The notes under the pieces are model-generated. The model did not search any database. It had not been told where the DNA came from and saw only the letters and a list, made by a program, of their open reading frames with translations. Positions 1-12,510 of a stretch of 64,000 nucleotides of DNA are shown one piece after another (positions within the stretch are counted from its first letter, which is position 1; each line of letters begins with the position of its first letter). The position numbers and the translations under genes are program-made. This stretch comes from Gnetum montanum (lineage: Eukaryota; Streptophyta; Gnetopsida; Gnetales; Gnetaceae): the NCBI GenBank assembly GCA_015680685.1, contig MNCI01003660.1, positions 418,776 through 482,775 on the forward strand. The letters run 5' to 3'.

Positions 1-2436
1 CTTGGGGAAGTCCTTGGTTGATTTGCGTGCAGACCATCCGAGGCACTTTGCCTTCGTTTACTTTTCCAGCTTGCCCTTGGGTGAAGGCAGGGTCAACTGT
101 GGCTGTTCGACGATCTCTCGGTGTCTGTTTCCCTTCCAGCCTTACACCGACGATTTAGGTCAGTACAATAGCTATGCAACTAGAAGAGGAAGATGTGTAG
201 GAACAAGAGGAGGATAAAGGTAAGAGATGGTACCCTTTCTTACATGTCGAGAATGAGTTCAATAATAATCAAAAGGATGGTAGTGAGATTGGAAAGTAAA
301 AATGTGACTAGAGGAGTCATGTAGAGGCAAGGGTTTCTGAACATAGTACCCATATGGGTTAGGTTGTCTATAAGGGTATTGCTACCTTGGTTGTGCTAGC
401 ATCCATAATTTTGGTTACTACCACTGTTGATACTGTTCATATGGTTGCGATGGAGGTCCGCTTGGATAATATTACTGCTATTAGTGGAACTACCTAAAAT
501 TACATTAAGGATAAGGTAATCTTCCGGATGTTTGCCTTTGTGTTAGTCATGGATTCAAAGCATACATCCCAGACTCCTATAAATGTGACACTATGGAGCA
601 ACATTCCTTAGGATGTTCATACTAGTAGATGTCACATCTACCATCATCATCTGATTCACTTTCTGCAACTTCTTCTATTGCAATAATATTGCCTTTACCT
701 CTTTGATAAGCATGTTCAACTTCCTTACACCTCCTATGCTCATGATCACTACCTTGTTCTTTGGACTCTTCAGTAATTTTTAGGATAGCTTAAAATTTAC
801 TATTCATGGAGTCTCATAATTGATCAACCTTGGCCATAATTTCAAGTTGAACTTTTTGAAGTGGCAAGGTTTTCCTATTCACCACCTCATCAAGTGTGGA
901 TTCTTCCTCATTATCATAGAATCGAACCTCCCTCTTTCAAATGGAAGGATCACAATTGTACTCTTCTACACTTTCTCTTTTTTTTAATTCATCCTCCTCT
1001 TTAGCTACTTGCTTGATTAGTCTTTTTATCTGATGGGCACTTAATTTTGATAGTTTCCCTTGGGAATAAACACCAAGGGTTCTCCTCATTTCTAATCAAT
1101 GCTCATCTATAATGTGACGAAGTTAATGTAGTTGAGAAAAACCATGGCTAATACATTTCTGCATTAAGAAATAGTATCAGTCTATGGAGGCATCCAAGGG
1201 TTCATATGTTCCTTATTTTCATCCTTGGATCTGCCTTTTCAAGTTGGACACTCTAGAGTATGTTTGATATTTATCATTAAACAATTCAAGCATGGTACTT
1301 CATCATCTGATAGATTTCAACTCTAAGGACCAGTACTAGTTCTCTACTTCTTTGATGAGTGTCATTGGGAACAACTTAAGTTTTTGCCACTCATTCTCTA
1401 TGTTCTACAAGGCACATGTATCTTGAAAAGCTTGGAGATGGGTTTGCAAATCTAAGTTATATCCCCCTTTGAATCTAGGGATATTGTTGATATCTAGCCT
1501 CTTGATTCGACTATCCTTCAAGTGCCTTGTTGAAATTTGTACTACCTCTACAATGTTTAGCATACTTCGAGTGGCAAGCAAAGGCTCATCAAGGTCTTAC
1601 TTTTGATGCCTATGATGCCCTCTACTACCCCTTCATTCATGTCAATGTGCCTCTCTTGAATGTTCACACACTTGGTCTTGCCTTTTCCAATGGTCCCTTT
1701 GGTTATCCTGGTCCTGTTAATCATTTTGGTCACCTTCATCACAATCTCACCTCCTACAGTTGTGATTAGAGCCAGAAGAAGAAGAAGATGACGAAGGTAA
1801 AGAAAAAGGAGGACTAGCACCATCACGGTGCCTGCTACCACCTCTTCAATGATTGCAACCATAATCATAGTCTTGTTTCTTGTCCACATCCTTGCATTGG
1901 CTTACCCCTTTGGATCCTTCTTTGTCATTTGATCCATTCTTACTAGAACCAGGATTGTGAATCATGGACTACAAGTTTTGGATTTGACCTCCATCACCGA
2001 AGTCAAAGAGAGGAATTTCACTGAATGGAAAACCCCTAGAGAAGGGTTTCCCACCATCGTTTTGGTATAGCAGGAATGGAAAATCATTAAATCCTTTTCC
2101 CTTCACAAAATCATAGCTGGTGATCCCAGAGACATTGTGCCTAAATGGGATGATAATCCCTAGCATCACTATCTTACATAACATAATTAGCATGATGTTC
2201 TTGAAGACCCAAACAGATAAGCCTTTGGTAAAGCATTGCAGGAACAGATTGATCGAGCGGCAACATAATCTTGCCCTTCATGTCACGCCACTGTAGCTAT
2301 TTATCCTAATGTAGGATGAAGGTGAAACTGGGTACATACTCATCAGGATGAGCATATACCATTCGATATTGTTGACGCACCGATTAATGAGCTCCATCAG
2401 ACTTGGGCAGAGAAGAACTCTTGTGAGAAGAAGACA
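1..2436 (-). pseudogene. Decayed gag of element A
   Basis: Reverse-complement reading matches the open gag at 61679-63706 from end to end. The start (ATG at 2436-2434, followed by codons for S-S-S-H) corresponds to M-A-S-S-H there. The HPDEY block is near 2330-2355, the KLKLFP block near 1350-1385, and the HPK-E-CC block of the zinc knuckle near 590-630. Sequence 1-460 corresponds to the Pro/Gln-rich tail of gag. Many in-frame stops make it a pseudogene. The family role is the capsid/nucleocapsid polyprotein that packages element RNA. Confidence 0.85.
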
Positions 2437-2578
2437 TTTTTAATTCAATGATAAAAATGCAATGTGCTTTTAAATTTTGTTGTAGTAATTGCAAAATATG
2501 ATATGACTCTAAGATTTGTTCCAATGATTTTGAATGATTTCCACTAAATCCTAGATAACACACAAAACAACCAAAAGG

Positions 2579-2596
2579 TCCTTAACAATGGTGCCA
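2579..2596 (-). other. Degenerate tRNA-Asp primer-binding site of element A
   Basis: It lies one base inside the LTR end on the minus strand. It begins TGGCACCATTG where element C has TGGCGCCGTTGC; the changes are mostly transitions and it is no longer a full match to the tRNA-Asp 3' end. Confidence 0.75.
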
Positions 2597-2597
2597 A

Positions 2598-3446
2598 TGA
2601 TGAGTGGCGAGGTACCCCTACATCCAACCATACAAATGACTAAGGCGTTTACGCATAATCCAGTCAAATTTCATGTATCTATAGTTCTCCAGTGCACTAG
2701 TTCTTCTATGAAGTGAAATGGGTGTTGAGAACGTTCATTGTCTTCTTAACTACACTTGTGAAGTTCAAAGATATGGTTTAAGTGTAATTGAGGTACATGA
2801 TTTTTATCATTTTAGGATCTATAAATTTAATCACGTACAACTATAATGAAAGGTAGAGTAATCTAGGATCTAATTTGTCTACTACCTAGCTAGCGTAACA
2901 GAAGTTTTCATCCCACTTTGCTGAACACATATAGTGTTGTTGGGCTACCAAATGTTAAGCATTGCTAGGTTACAAAGCACTACATGTATGCTCGAAGTGG
3001 TTGTGCTTATGTTCATTAACAACTGAAAATTAATTGCTTAATTTAAATGCATTAAAGTAAAGTGTATGAAAGTAAAGTGCATTAAAGGAAATATTAATCT
3101 ATTCTCAGTGCTGCAAGGATTACTAAAAGGGTTTATTTTTATTCCTATGACATTGCTATGCTCAAGTGCATTAGTGTTCAAACAAAGATTTTTACACACT
3201 TAGACTCCTGCTGCAGGCACTCAGAAAATATTCTAATTCTAGAGAAAACAAACTACAAGAGCTTTGCTAACTATGACAAAAACTAATTTGAAAATTGTGA
3301 GCCCAAGCACTATATTTATAGGCTAGAAAATACCTCGTGACATCAGATATCCAACATCGTGTTTGGGCTCTGACATCGAATACCTGACATTGAGGCTCTG
3401 ACATTGGATACCCAATGTCGGAGTAGATGAGAAATGTGATTCATCA
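2598..3446 (-). repeat. 5' LTR of element A (849 bp)
   Basis: On the minus strand it starts TGATGAATCACATT and ends CCACTCATCA, the family termini. Just inside the start are GACATC/GACATT-type copies of the motif that is GATATC in the other LTRs, followed by a CCTATAAATA promoter. The 3' half keeps one structural unit (about 2910-3000) with helix strands CCACTT and AAGTGG. It is divergent from all other copies, so it is either an old copy or a subfamily. Confidence 0.8.
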
Positions 3447-4834
3447 CCAAGATTGAGTTAACTATCCTTCAAGAGCTATATAAGAAGGTGTGTGGTTATG
3501 TATTTTGTAATAGAGGAGGACGATATCTAAGAGAGCATTTTGTGGAGAAGTTGAAAGAGTAGAGAGGAGAAAACATTCCAAGAGGTGAAGGGTGCTCTTA
3601 AGCACCTCCACCTCCAAGCCTTCATTTTTCTATTTTTACTCCAAGCATGTGGTCCATTATGTTGCAACTCTAAACATATTGAGAGAATACAAGGAACTCC
3701 TCCCTTGTGTGGAGTAGAGTCAAGAGTATTTCCTAAGTACATCCTCATGAGATAATTTGTTTGCTTTGTCTTTACTTTATTATTATGGTGTCTCTCTCAA
3801 GTTAATTGCTTTTGTTGCTCTCTACATTTGAATATTGTGTTTTGAATATTTTGTTACCTTATTCAAGATAAAAGTCTCGTTAATATTAGCATATCATATG
3901 TATTATCTATTTTAGTTGATTTCAATCTTTGAAAGCATATCATAATTTTATTATTTATTTCAAGCATATCATCTCTATCTTATCCCATTTTACTGTATTA
4001 AAAATGTTAGCAAAAATTTAGCTTTTGTTGCCTAGCTCTGATAGGTTCAATGTCTAGGGTCATTGAACATAAAGCATGAATGTTGAACTAAACTTGAAAT
4101 CCAATTAAGGCGTAAGCATGCTCACACAACGTAGGTTAAGGAAGAAAAGGCTTACCCTTTTTTATACAAATAGTAACAACTTTTCTACCTAGAGTGAGAT
4201 GCACTTAACATGCGAACCATTTCCCTACACTTGTAGCTATATAAATGAGTAGTCTTTTGGAGGTACTCATGCCTTCATCTTCAAACTTGTGCTCCTTACT
4301 TAAAGTCACAGTCTTGTGCTTCCTACTTTGAGTCATAGGCATAATCCTATGATTCCTCTCAAATAGACAGTCACATCCATGTGCTTCCTACTGGAACAAA
4401 CAATCATAATCATGTGCTTCCTACTCAAAGTCACAATCAAGAGCCTGATCTTCCTTCTCAAAGTCATGGTCAAGAAGATATACTTCTTGGTTAGAGTCAT
4501 CATCAATAGCATATGCTCCCTACTGGGAGCTAACATCAAGAACTTGTAATCCTCTTCGAATTCACTTTACCATACTCTCACTCTCTCCTCACCACTCATG
4601 TGCACATGCTTTTTTTTTATTCATACTCTCCTTCACACACACTACAACTTTGATACATCATGAAAGTGGTAGCACTAGGCTAGTCATATTTTGTCCTCTT
4701 TAGAACAAACTATATTAGTAGAAAATTTGATGGTCCAACTCCCATTGAGGTGGTTAAGATAGAATCACATATTACACTCATTGTGATAAATAACAAAGTG
4801 TTAGGTATTAAAACAACCTTTACCAAAGACCTTT
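3447..4834. other. Intergenic spacer
   Basis: AT-rich sequence between elements A and D with no supported gene. The only structure I see is the degenerate minisatellite near 4290-4540. Confidence 0.5.
4290..4540. repeat. Degenerate 33-bp minisatellite
   Basis: A block like TGTGCTTCCTACT...AGTCA recurs roughly every 33 bp with variation. Read on the minus strand it gives an 11-residue periodicity (for example SRKHM repeated), but the short frame there has no other coding support. I treat it as a decayed tandem repeat. Confidence 0.55.
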
Positions 4835-5728
4835 TGATGAATCGTGATTCATCAAGCCGCGATATCAGACCCCTGATATTGAATCCATGATATCAAGTAC
4901 GTGATATCATAGCCCAATAACAATATTAGATACATGATATCGTGACTCTTGCGTGAGCCTATAAATACACATGTAGGCACATGAGAGGAGTAAGTCTTGA
5001 AATTTTAGAATTAGTTAGTTTTAGAAGTTAGTTTATCTCTTTTTCTCTCTCAACCCTTTCTCCCAATGCATGCCCATAGTGTGATGATTGTAACTGTATA
5101 GCATCCTTTATTCGAGTGTGACGTACTTGGACATGCACATGACCGAAAATAAACATCGAGATTACTTCATCATTACAGCATTCAGTTAGTTTAATTATTT
5201 AATTGTTATTATTATTTATTGCTTTTGTAGTTAATATCTCTTCACCCTAAACTCCTTAAATGTGGAATGAGTATGATTTAATCATGAGCATTTAAGTGTG
5301 ACTACTTGGTAAACCCAGTAGCGTACCTAGGATCTGCGCTTGGTAATCCCAGTAGTAGTCATGCACGAGGTCCAAGATGTGTACAGATGATTAAGGAATG
5401 AATGCTCATCGCACTTAGGCTAGCTTAGATTCTCTCTCCCTATCTCCTATTAGCTTAGATTCTCTCTCCCTTTTCCTCCTAGCTTAATTAAAGTTATTTT
5501 CCATTGCCTCCAGGAGTAGCACTAGGTTAGAAACCACATCATACATCTCACTCTGGACTAAACCATACGTGACAAAGCAAATACTAGTCTAGGTGGGAAG
5601 ACAGCGAACTACGATCAAGAAGTAACTATTTAGATACCACAACTACCCTGTTTGCGGAGTTCAACTAGATCATGCATGAAATGCTCATATTTGTATGGTT
5701 GAGTGTAGAGGTACCTCGCAACTCATCA
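4835..5728 (+). repeat. 5' LTR of element D (894 bp)
   Basis: It starts TGATGAATCG and ends ACTCATCA. GATATC-like palindromes fill about 4853-4942 and a TATAAATA box is at 4960-4967, so transcription should start near 4990 and U3 is only about 150 bp. Several CG steps present in the 3' LTR are TG or CA here, as expected from decay of methylated CpG. Confidence 0.92.
5267..5409 (+). other. Structured LTR unit, element D 5' LTR
   Basis: Outer helix ATGAG/CTCAT. Inner helix TTTAATCA/TGATTAAG (one T-G wobble where the 3' LTR has C-G). Joining segments are TATGA, GAGC, GTGTACAG and GGAATGAATG. The apical part holds two TTGGTAA-CCCAGTAG-like hairpin loops. It is homologous in plan to the units in elements B and C. 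Confidence 0.6.
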
Positions 5729-5729
5729 T

Positions 5730-5747
5730 TGGCGCCGTTGCCGGGGA
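5730..5747 (+). other. tRNA-Asp primer-binding site of element D
   Basis: TGGCGCCGTTGCCGGGGA follows the LTR after one spacer base. It is complementary to the 3' 18 bases of plant tRNA-Asp(GUC), the primer known for Athila-type Ty3 elements. Confidence 0.9.
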
Positions 5748-5989
5748 CAGTGCTAGTTATTTAGATTAGTTACATCATACAAGATCACTATAACAAAGTA
5801 TTCACGATACATCTTTTAGGAAATAAATTAATTTCAATTAAGTCACACATAATCTCTCTCACAAGATTATGATAACGTAACAACCAGTAGGGCGATTCAT
5901 TGGAGAACCAATGAATTGTATGATGAAAAAGATGAAGTTTGGAGTATCCAATCTAATGTAGGGGTTTCCTATAAACATTAACGAAGACA

Positions 5990-7779
5990 ACATCATCCCA
6001 ACTCACAAATGCATAACATACTTAGTGACGATGAACCCCTACTGGCCACTACAAGCCTAACGCAAATACAAGAGGCTGTTTGAATATCTTGCAAGCATCA
6101 TAAGGAAAGCTGTCTACCCAAGCTTAACTTAAACAACTTTCCCAAATTCTCAGGAGGCTATGAATTAGATTCACAACATCATTTACAAGCCTTCTACGGT
6201 GCCTGTGCATGGAACAATATTGATAATGGGTGACAAAAACTTAAGCTATTTCCTCTGACACTCGTTGGCCAAGCAAAAGTCTGGTATAGGTCATTAAAAC
6301 CAAAATCAATTTGACTTTGGCCAACAATGGAAGAACTCTTCAACGAAATATATCAAACTTATGCAAGAGTGTCAGCCTTGAGGAGACAAATCCAAGAGTG
6401 GAAACAAGTGCAACATTAACCCTTGGACATGGCCTTATAAAGATATTATGCATTGTTAAACAACTACCCAGGCCATGAGTTCTCCAAGGAGAGGCTAATG
6501 TACCATATCATAGATGGGCTATGTAATGAAACAAGGGACACCCTAGGGATGTATGCCCAAGGTCAACTATATGAGCTACAAACCCATCAACTCCAAGAGC
6601 TTATTAAGCGAGTAGCAAAAGAAGAAGGAGAAATGGCTAGATGAGAGAATGTTGAAAAATCCCAATAGGACCAAAATCTTACATCAACAAAGGTCAATAG
6701 TCTAAAAGAGGAGAAATCAACTCACCTCAAGGAGGTCGAATCATCTTTGCCAACACTACAATCATTAAACGAAATTTAGGCAAAGATCAATAAGATGATG
6801 GAATGGATGCATAAAAAATGTGGAGAATATGCCAACATTATTGGAGATAGAATCATGACAAACTAGGATGTAGGACGAAACACCCTTCGACAATCGAAAG
6901 GAAGGGTATAAGAGAATAAGAACTTAACTACCAATCATACGTATCAATGTAATGTTTGCTTGTATGATCACCCCAAGGGCCAATGCCCAATCTTGTTACA
7001 TTTGCATGAGCATTGGGGAAGAGTGTTGCACCCAAAGTTTGTACAAAGATACTGCGTTCAATCACAGTGGCAACAATCCCAATCGTGGGGGAGGCCACCC
7101 TCAAACTGGTTACATCCTTCATACAATCCAAACCTAGGTGCTTATCAAGTTCAACATCCTGTTTCCCCAACCGGGTCAACATCCTCTATCCAACCACATG
7201 ATTATTATTCTCCTCAATACTATCAACCCATATCCTCTCCAACACAACCACCACCTTGGATACCTTACACTTCTCCTCAATTTCAACATTCTCATCCTTC
7301 ACCTCCTTCTATATTGCCACCAATTGTACCTAAGGGTTTTGCAACACAGCATCAACCCATGAACATTACTTGTGCTTCTACTATTTACAGTAGTGGGAAT
7401 CCTCCACAACATCATAGGCGTCCCTTCTTTAGATGTGACCATAGAAAAGGACACAAACCCAACACCTCATGTTAACTTATCAAGGCCATCAACCAATACT
7501 CCAACAACCATACGGCCTAATTAATATATCCACCAAGGGAGACAAATCGATCCTTGCATACCATCTTACAGTCAAGGGTGCCATAGTCGGTCAACCACTA
7601 ATCAATTAACTACACCTTATAACCTACCCCACTATGCCAACTTTAATCTAGTGTGTGAACCTCAATGGGGTAAGTATGACCAAGTCCCAATATTTCCAAC
7701 ATGCAAAGATCCCAACCTTTCATTTATTAATTCTAGCCATGCTCAACCGTTTAGTTATGCGGGGTATCCCCCATTCTAA
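5990..7779 (+). pseudogene. Broken gag of element D
   Basis: The gag core can be followed from about 6030 (a DDEPLLAT block), through the KLKLFP and YQTYARVSALRRQIQEWK blocks (6240-6400) and the NETRDTLGMYAQGQL block (about 6525-6575), to a knuckle reading CNVCLYDHPKGQC (about 6950-6990). A Pro/Gln/Tyr-rich tail follows. Stops interrupt it, several at positions that are CAA, CAG or TGG in related copies. Compared with the gag at 61679 it lacks about 230 codons of N-terminal sequence: the primer site to DDEPL distance is about 280 bp versus about 985 bp. No protease motif is visible after it. Confidence 0.85.
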
Positions 7780-7794
7780 CAATAGTGGAATTAA

Positions 7795-7915
7795 TAAATG
7801 TTTTCCTCTTCTTTAATTTTACAATTTTTTTGTTTTCCAGTTTTTCATCTTTTAGTTTATTGTTTTGTCTTTTTGCCTTTTTGTCTTTTTATCTTTTTAC
7901 CTTTTTATAAAGTAA
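7795..7915 (+). repeat. T-rich tract downstream of gag
   Basis: A run of TTTT-rich sequence (CTTTTTGCCTTTTTG and similar). A comparable T-rich tract follows the gag-protease frame of element B at 45990-46070, so it is an element feature rather than chance. It could serve as a polypyrimidine tract upstream of a splice acceptor. Confidence 0.5.
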
Positions 7916-9119
7916 TCTTATCTAGGAATAAAACACTCATGTGACCGTTGGTTGAGGTGTTGTTTTATGCTATCAAGTCTCAGGTGACTCATTATGTGAA
8001 TAGTGAGCCCACAACATCCATCCACCCATTCGATTAATAAGGGGTTCTACCCTGGGTACAATGATATTCTTAACCATTAAAACTTAAAGTAACCTTGTGT
8101 TATTATACCTAGAGTGAAGAAGGATGAACTAAGCGGGAATGGCCAAGGTGTAACATTAAGGGGACTTGTGGATTCTCCTTGGTGACATCTGTGGGAGTTA
8201 TCGTGCAGCTTGGTTGTACTAAGATCCTTGTAGATCTAATGAAAAATGGGAGTAAGAATAATCAAAAGGCACTCAATCAAGGAAAAATAATGCTATTCTA
8301 GGGGGTCCCATTAGAAAGACATGTATCCATGCCTGAAGGTAGGTGGCTTCTCTAGATTAAGCATTCAAAAAAAAAAAANAATCACTCCTCCCTTGAATGA
8401 AACGCCAAGTGATTGTACGCCTTGCTATCATGATGCTCTTATGGTTGTCTATGATGGGATGAAACAATGCAATGTCACTGATCGAAGAAATGGACTTGGT
8501 CTTGATTTTGGAGCGACGGGCGAATAACACATTAATCACGTCCTACACTCAAGATTCATTATGCCTGGAGTCAGTTACCTCATGTCCCAATCTCTGCAGT
8601 CCCTTTTACAATTCGCCTCATCTCGCTATTCATGTAATTGTGACTCGTGTCTTGTATAACATTGAATTCATATCTCATTAAGGTGGTATCAACATGTATG
8701 TGTTTTGTTGCATCGACATAGATTACATTCAACCCTTCTAGTGCCTACGAACATTTTAAGGTGTGGTTATGCAAGGTCATTATAGGTTAGAACCTGCTTT
8801 GGGGAGGATCCACTTAGGTGACTTTTGTAATTTGTACTTATTGCACACCACCACATCATCTTATACCCTCTAAGTATTACCAACGTTCTTCTTTCCCTTA
8901 TCATCCTTCCAGTTCAAAAGTTCCTATGAGCTAACACATGTCCTTTTTCCTCCTACTCTTCATGATTTTCATTGTCAGATCTTACACCATTATACTCTTT
9001 GTGCCTTCAGGACTAGTTTGTATTACCCTAGACCCCTTTATATTAACCTACATGTCCTTAGTTTATACCTTGGAGTTTCAAAAAATTTGTAAATTTTTCA
9101 AGTGTCCTATTTTCGATAG
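7916..9119. other. Non-coding interior of element D
   Basis: Between gag and ORF2 I find no readable protein family. There is an A-run with one ambiguous base at 8379. It is either spacer of a non-autonomous element or sequence decayed beyond recognition. Confidence 0.5.
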
Positions 9120-9222
9120 GACTCTATATCGTGGACCCGATATTGTGTCTGACGCGGTATCAAGTCCTCATTAGCGGGGACATGATATCGCGTCCTTAAA
9201 AATATATATATATATATATGGA
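9120..9222 (+). promoter_or_regulatory. Internal GATATC/TATA module upstream of ORF2
   Basis: Four GATATC-like sites (ATATCG, CGATATTG, GGTATC, TGATATCGCG) lie at 9127-9190, followed by (TA)n at about 9205-9222. This is the same order, palindromes then TATA, as the LTR promoters, but here it sits inside the element 500 bp upstream of ORF2. A promoter role is inference. Confidence 0.45.
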
Positions 9223-9718
9223 CCCCCCACGCACGTGAACATCATTTGCAACTATTCACACAGGGGGAAGTTTTCCAAATTTTCTTCTACGACTTGCAAT
9301 TGTGCATCTCTTGTTTCGATAACCATAACTCACTTGCTAGTGCTCCAATTTTCATTCTGTCTAAACCTACTTGAACCTGGAGTGTTCAGCTTAGTCGTGG
9401 GGGAGGGGTACATGCTGAATTGCGTATAATGTTTTTGAAATTCATCATCGCCCAAAGGACACTATCAAGGGTAATCAGTTATAAAAATAATAAACATGTG
9501 CCAAAAATAATTTCATCTCCTTATCTATACCGGGAAATTAAACTTTGAAACCACCTAAGGAAAGTGGACCAAATATTAAAATCTTTTGGAGACATTTCCA
9601 TAAAAATTCCTAACTTTAGAATCACACAGAATTAGAACAAAATCATTAAGGTAAGAAGTAAGGTATAACTTAACTTTGGTAAGCAACCTTACTAATGATT
9701 AGCCCCGTGTGATTGCAG

Positions 9719-12510
9719 ATGGCCCCAAAGCGAGGACAACAAGAAGGTCCCTCTCAAGGTGCGTCAAAGCAACCCAGGAGAGTTAGAGGATAAGTGCCTA
9801 CCGAACAACATGCAAGTAGTAAGAGCAATCGTTCAATATCCATCAAGAAGCCCCTACCACTATACAATTAGGATAGGTAGAAGGAGGAGCTACTATAGCG
9901 CCTGAACAGGGACAACACCTCACATTGCCCTCAAAATGTGTTCAAGCCATCCATGAAAGGTCCACATCAGCTGCAGTGATCGTGGAATTGAACTTCAGAC
10001 CTTTCACAAAATTCACTCTTGAGGCCATTAGGGACCACCTCAAAGGGTCCCCATTATGGCCTATCCTCTCTGAAAGCGGTGCCTGGTACTTAGGAGAAAC
10101 GTACCAATTTTGGCACAAAAAAGAAGAAGGCACTACAATTGACATTTGTGGTGTGTCTGTTGATTTTTCCGTCAAAGCCATTTCGGAAGTGTTAAACCTC
10201 TCGAATATAGGGCCAAAGGTTGCTCATCTATCTACTCGCTCTGATGCTGATGCATGACGGGTTTGGCTAGATAGGGCATACAATAAGGAAGACAAGATAT
10301 ATGGAGAATTGATGTTGGAAGAGAAAATCTACTTTAAAATTGGAACTTATCACATATTTCCCACAAAAGGATTAAACAGAATTTCAACATATGCGGCAAG
10401 AGGAAGTGCAATATTGATGGGAAAGGTTGATGCTAACCTGCCTCATCTATATTTCATGGATATCTTAAGGCAGTTTGAAGAATGCAAGATAGGAAAGTTT
10501 GCGTTGCCCTTCCCTTGTCTCAGCAACAAGCTGTGCAAGCATGCTAGTATTCGAGAATACACCAATGACGTCCTCAAAAGAGCCCAAAATGCTTCATATG
10601 TTGAATTACTGAAGCCACCAGCTGCACAGAAAACTGCTAGTGAGATGCTGGAGCCAGAACAAGAGCAAGAATAGACGGTGGGGCCCACTGTAACTCAACT
10701 TGTAGGGCCTAGCCAACTTCCAAGCACAGGACCCAGTCAACAACAAGAAGTAGGGCCCATCACGAGCTAGCGAGATCAACCACCACGACTACCATAGGAT
10801 TACTGATCGTCAATGAGCCATCTTAGGGCCATCACTGAGACGGTCAGTTGGGGAAGTCGTGATGATGCAAATCTCTTTTGCGTCATCGAAGATACTGTAT
10901 GATCCACTATTTCCATAGATCACACATGGTGCGAGGTGTCCATTCAGACAGGAGGAGGGGAGACTTATTGGTCACAACAGATTTCAAGGAACACTGCATC
11001 CTTTTAGGTGCAATTGGAGACTGGTGAATGGGCCACAGTGGTGGTCATGCAACACCAAGATGCAGCAAGAGCTACAAAGGTGGTCACAGACCACACCAAA
11101 GAATCTTTTAACGTCCTTGTTGTGCCATCGGTAGATTTCACAAGAGCACGAGATGCTCAAACTCTGGCTAGTCCCTCAATGACTCCTGCAGAGCATGAGG
11201 ATGTGCGTGATCGGTTGCTGCAAATAGGACAAGTAATGACATCCTTGTTTGACATTCCACAAGATGTTACAATAGAATAATCAGACCTCATCTCCACCAA
11301 GGGAAAGTTGGTCATGGCAGAAATTAGGGCCAAGCACGCAGAAGCAAAGTTAGCAAAACTCCAAGAGAGGCTCGTAACCCTATAAGCTACATAGCGGGAC
11401 CCCTCTCAATTTGTTCCTGTAGACCAGTTGGACACCTTCAAGACCAAGCAACTCGACAAATTGTTGGCAGATAATAAAAGAGTGGTAGAGAAAAAAGAGA
11501 AGGCTGACTGGGATGCTTCCAAGGCACAAGTGCAAACCTACGTGCATGCTAAGGCACTCAAGGCCTTACAAGAAGAAAATAAACAACTTGTTGCCGACAA
11601 TCTTCAATTGACCTCTGTGGAGAAACAAAAGAATGTTCTCAAAGAAAATTTTCAGTGACTGTGAGAATAGTTGATCAGGGTCAACCAGGACATGAATCAT
11701 TTGGCCAGAGAAAATTGAACCCTCTCAATGGAGGAGGTACACGCCATCTGTTAGAAGATGACCATCGAAATAAGTGTGTGGTAGAACGAGGCCAAGGGGC
11801 ACGAAAAGTTAAAAGAGCATTTTCGAGACTAGGTGGGAATGTACAAGAAAATCATCGAGAAGGAGACCCATATGGCCAAGGCCCACATCAACACTTTCAG
11901 TGCTCAACACACTAATTGGCGGGCCATATTGGACACATATGCATTTGCTCACCAGGCGGAACTTAAAATTTGGGACCTGCAAATTCAGGATCTCACTGAG
12001 TACATGGAGTTGGCAAATCTGCGGTATGCCAATCTAGCCATGTTGACAGCAGGGTGCCCGAGGACAAAGCTTGAGAGGTAGGTAACTACCACCTACACCA
12101 AGTATGAAGTAGAATTTTCAGAACACAAGAAAACATTACAGAAGCTAGAAGTCACAAATTTTGAATTGGAGGTGGTTAAAGCAAGCTACCAAGGACAAAA
12201 AGATGTCGCAATGGACTTGGCTTGATGGCTTATAGATTTTCAGGAGTACAGGGACAAAGCCAAAGCCTATGAGGAGGAACAACGGTTGTTTGTGGCATGG
12301 TACATCAAAGAAAACAAAATGTTTCCACAACTACCATGCCCATGGGAGGTGCTGACTCCATCAAACATTAGAGCATTAGCATGGATGGCATAGGATCCGC
12401 GAACTAAAGAGGAAAAGCTCTAGGCACTACTTCAATGTCATCAAATCCCAAAACCTAGAGCACAAGACAAGGGGAAGCAACCCATGGAGGAGCTACCGCC
12501 ACCTAGAANT
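9719..12510 (+). pseudogene. ORF2 of element D: plant-transposon-domain plus coiled-coil protein, broken
   Basis: A long coding relic begins at ATG 9719, directly after GATTGCAG (acceptor-like). One frameshift lies near 9830. From about 9841 a single frame can be read to about 12510, interrupted only by nonsense codons (for example 10255, 10672, 11278 and a cluster from 11656). The N-terminal part carries GVSVDFSVKAISEVLNL (about 10150-10200) and ALPFPCLSNKLCKHASI (about 10500-10550). Both resemble conserved blocks of the 'putative plant transposon protein' family found in plant retroelements; this assignment is from memory of the pattern. The remainder (11300-12320) is rich in Lys, Glu and Gln with heptad-like coiled coils. 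Function is unknown. Confidence 0.65.

Larger units (their letters stand above)
1..3446 (-). mobile_element. Element A: truncated Gag-only LTR retrotransposon
   Basis: This is a minus-strand retroelement whose 5' LTR lies at 2598-3446 and whose interior runs leftward past the window start. Order on the minus strand is LTR, primer-binding site, then decayed gag. It is the oldest-looking copy of the family that includes the elements at 4835, 41575 and 60527: its gag has many stops and its primer site is degraded. No reverse transcriptase or integrase is visible in the part present. The 3' LTR is outside the window, so the target duplication cannot be tested. Confidence 0.85.

Noticed and set aside
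1557-1889. 110-residue minus-strand frame as a gene
   Set aside because: It is a fragment of the decayed gag of element A read out of its proper frame.
4850-4945. GATATC arrays as a CRISPR array or satellite
   Set aside because: The sites are short palindromes at irregular spacing in LTR promoters of a plant retroelement; there are no uniform repeats or spacers.
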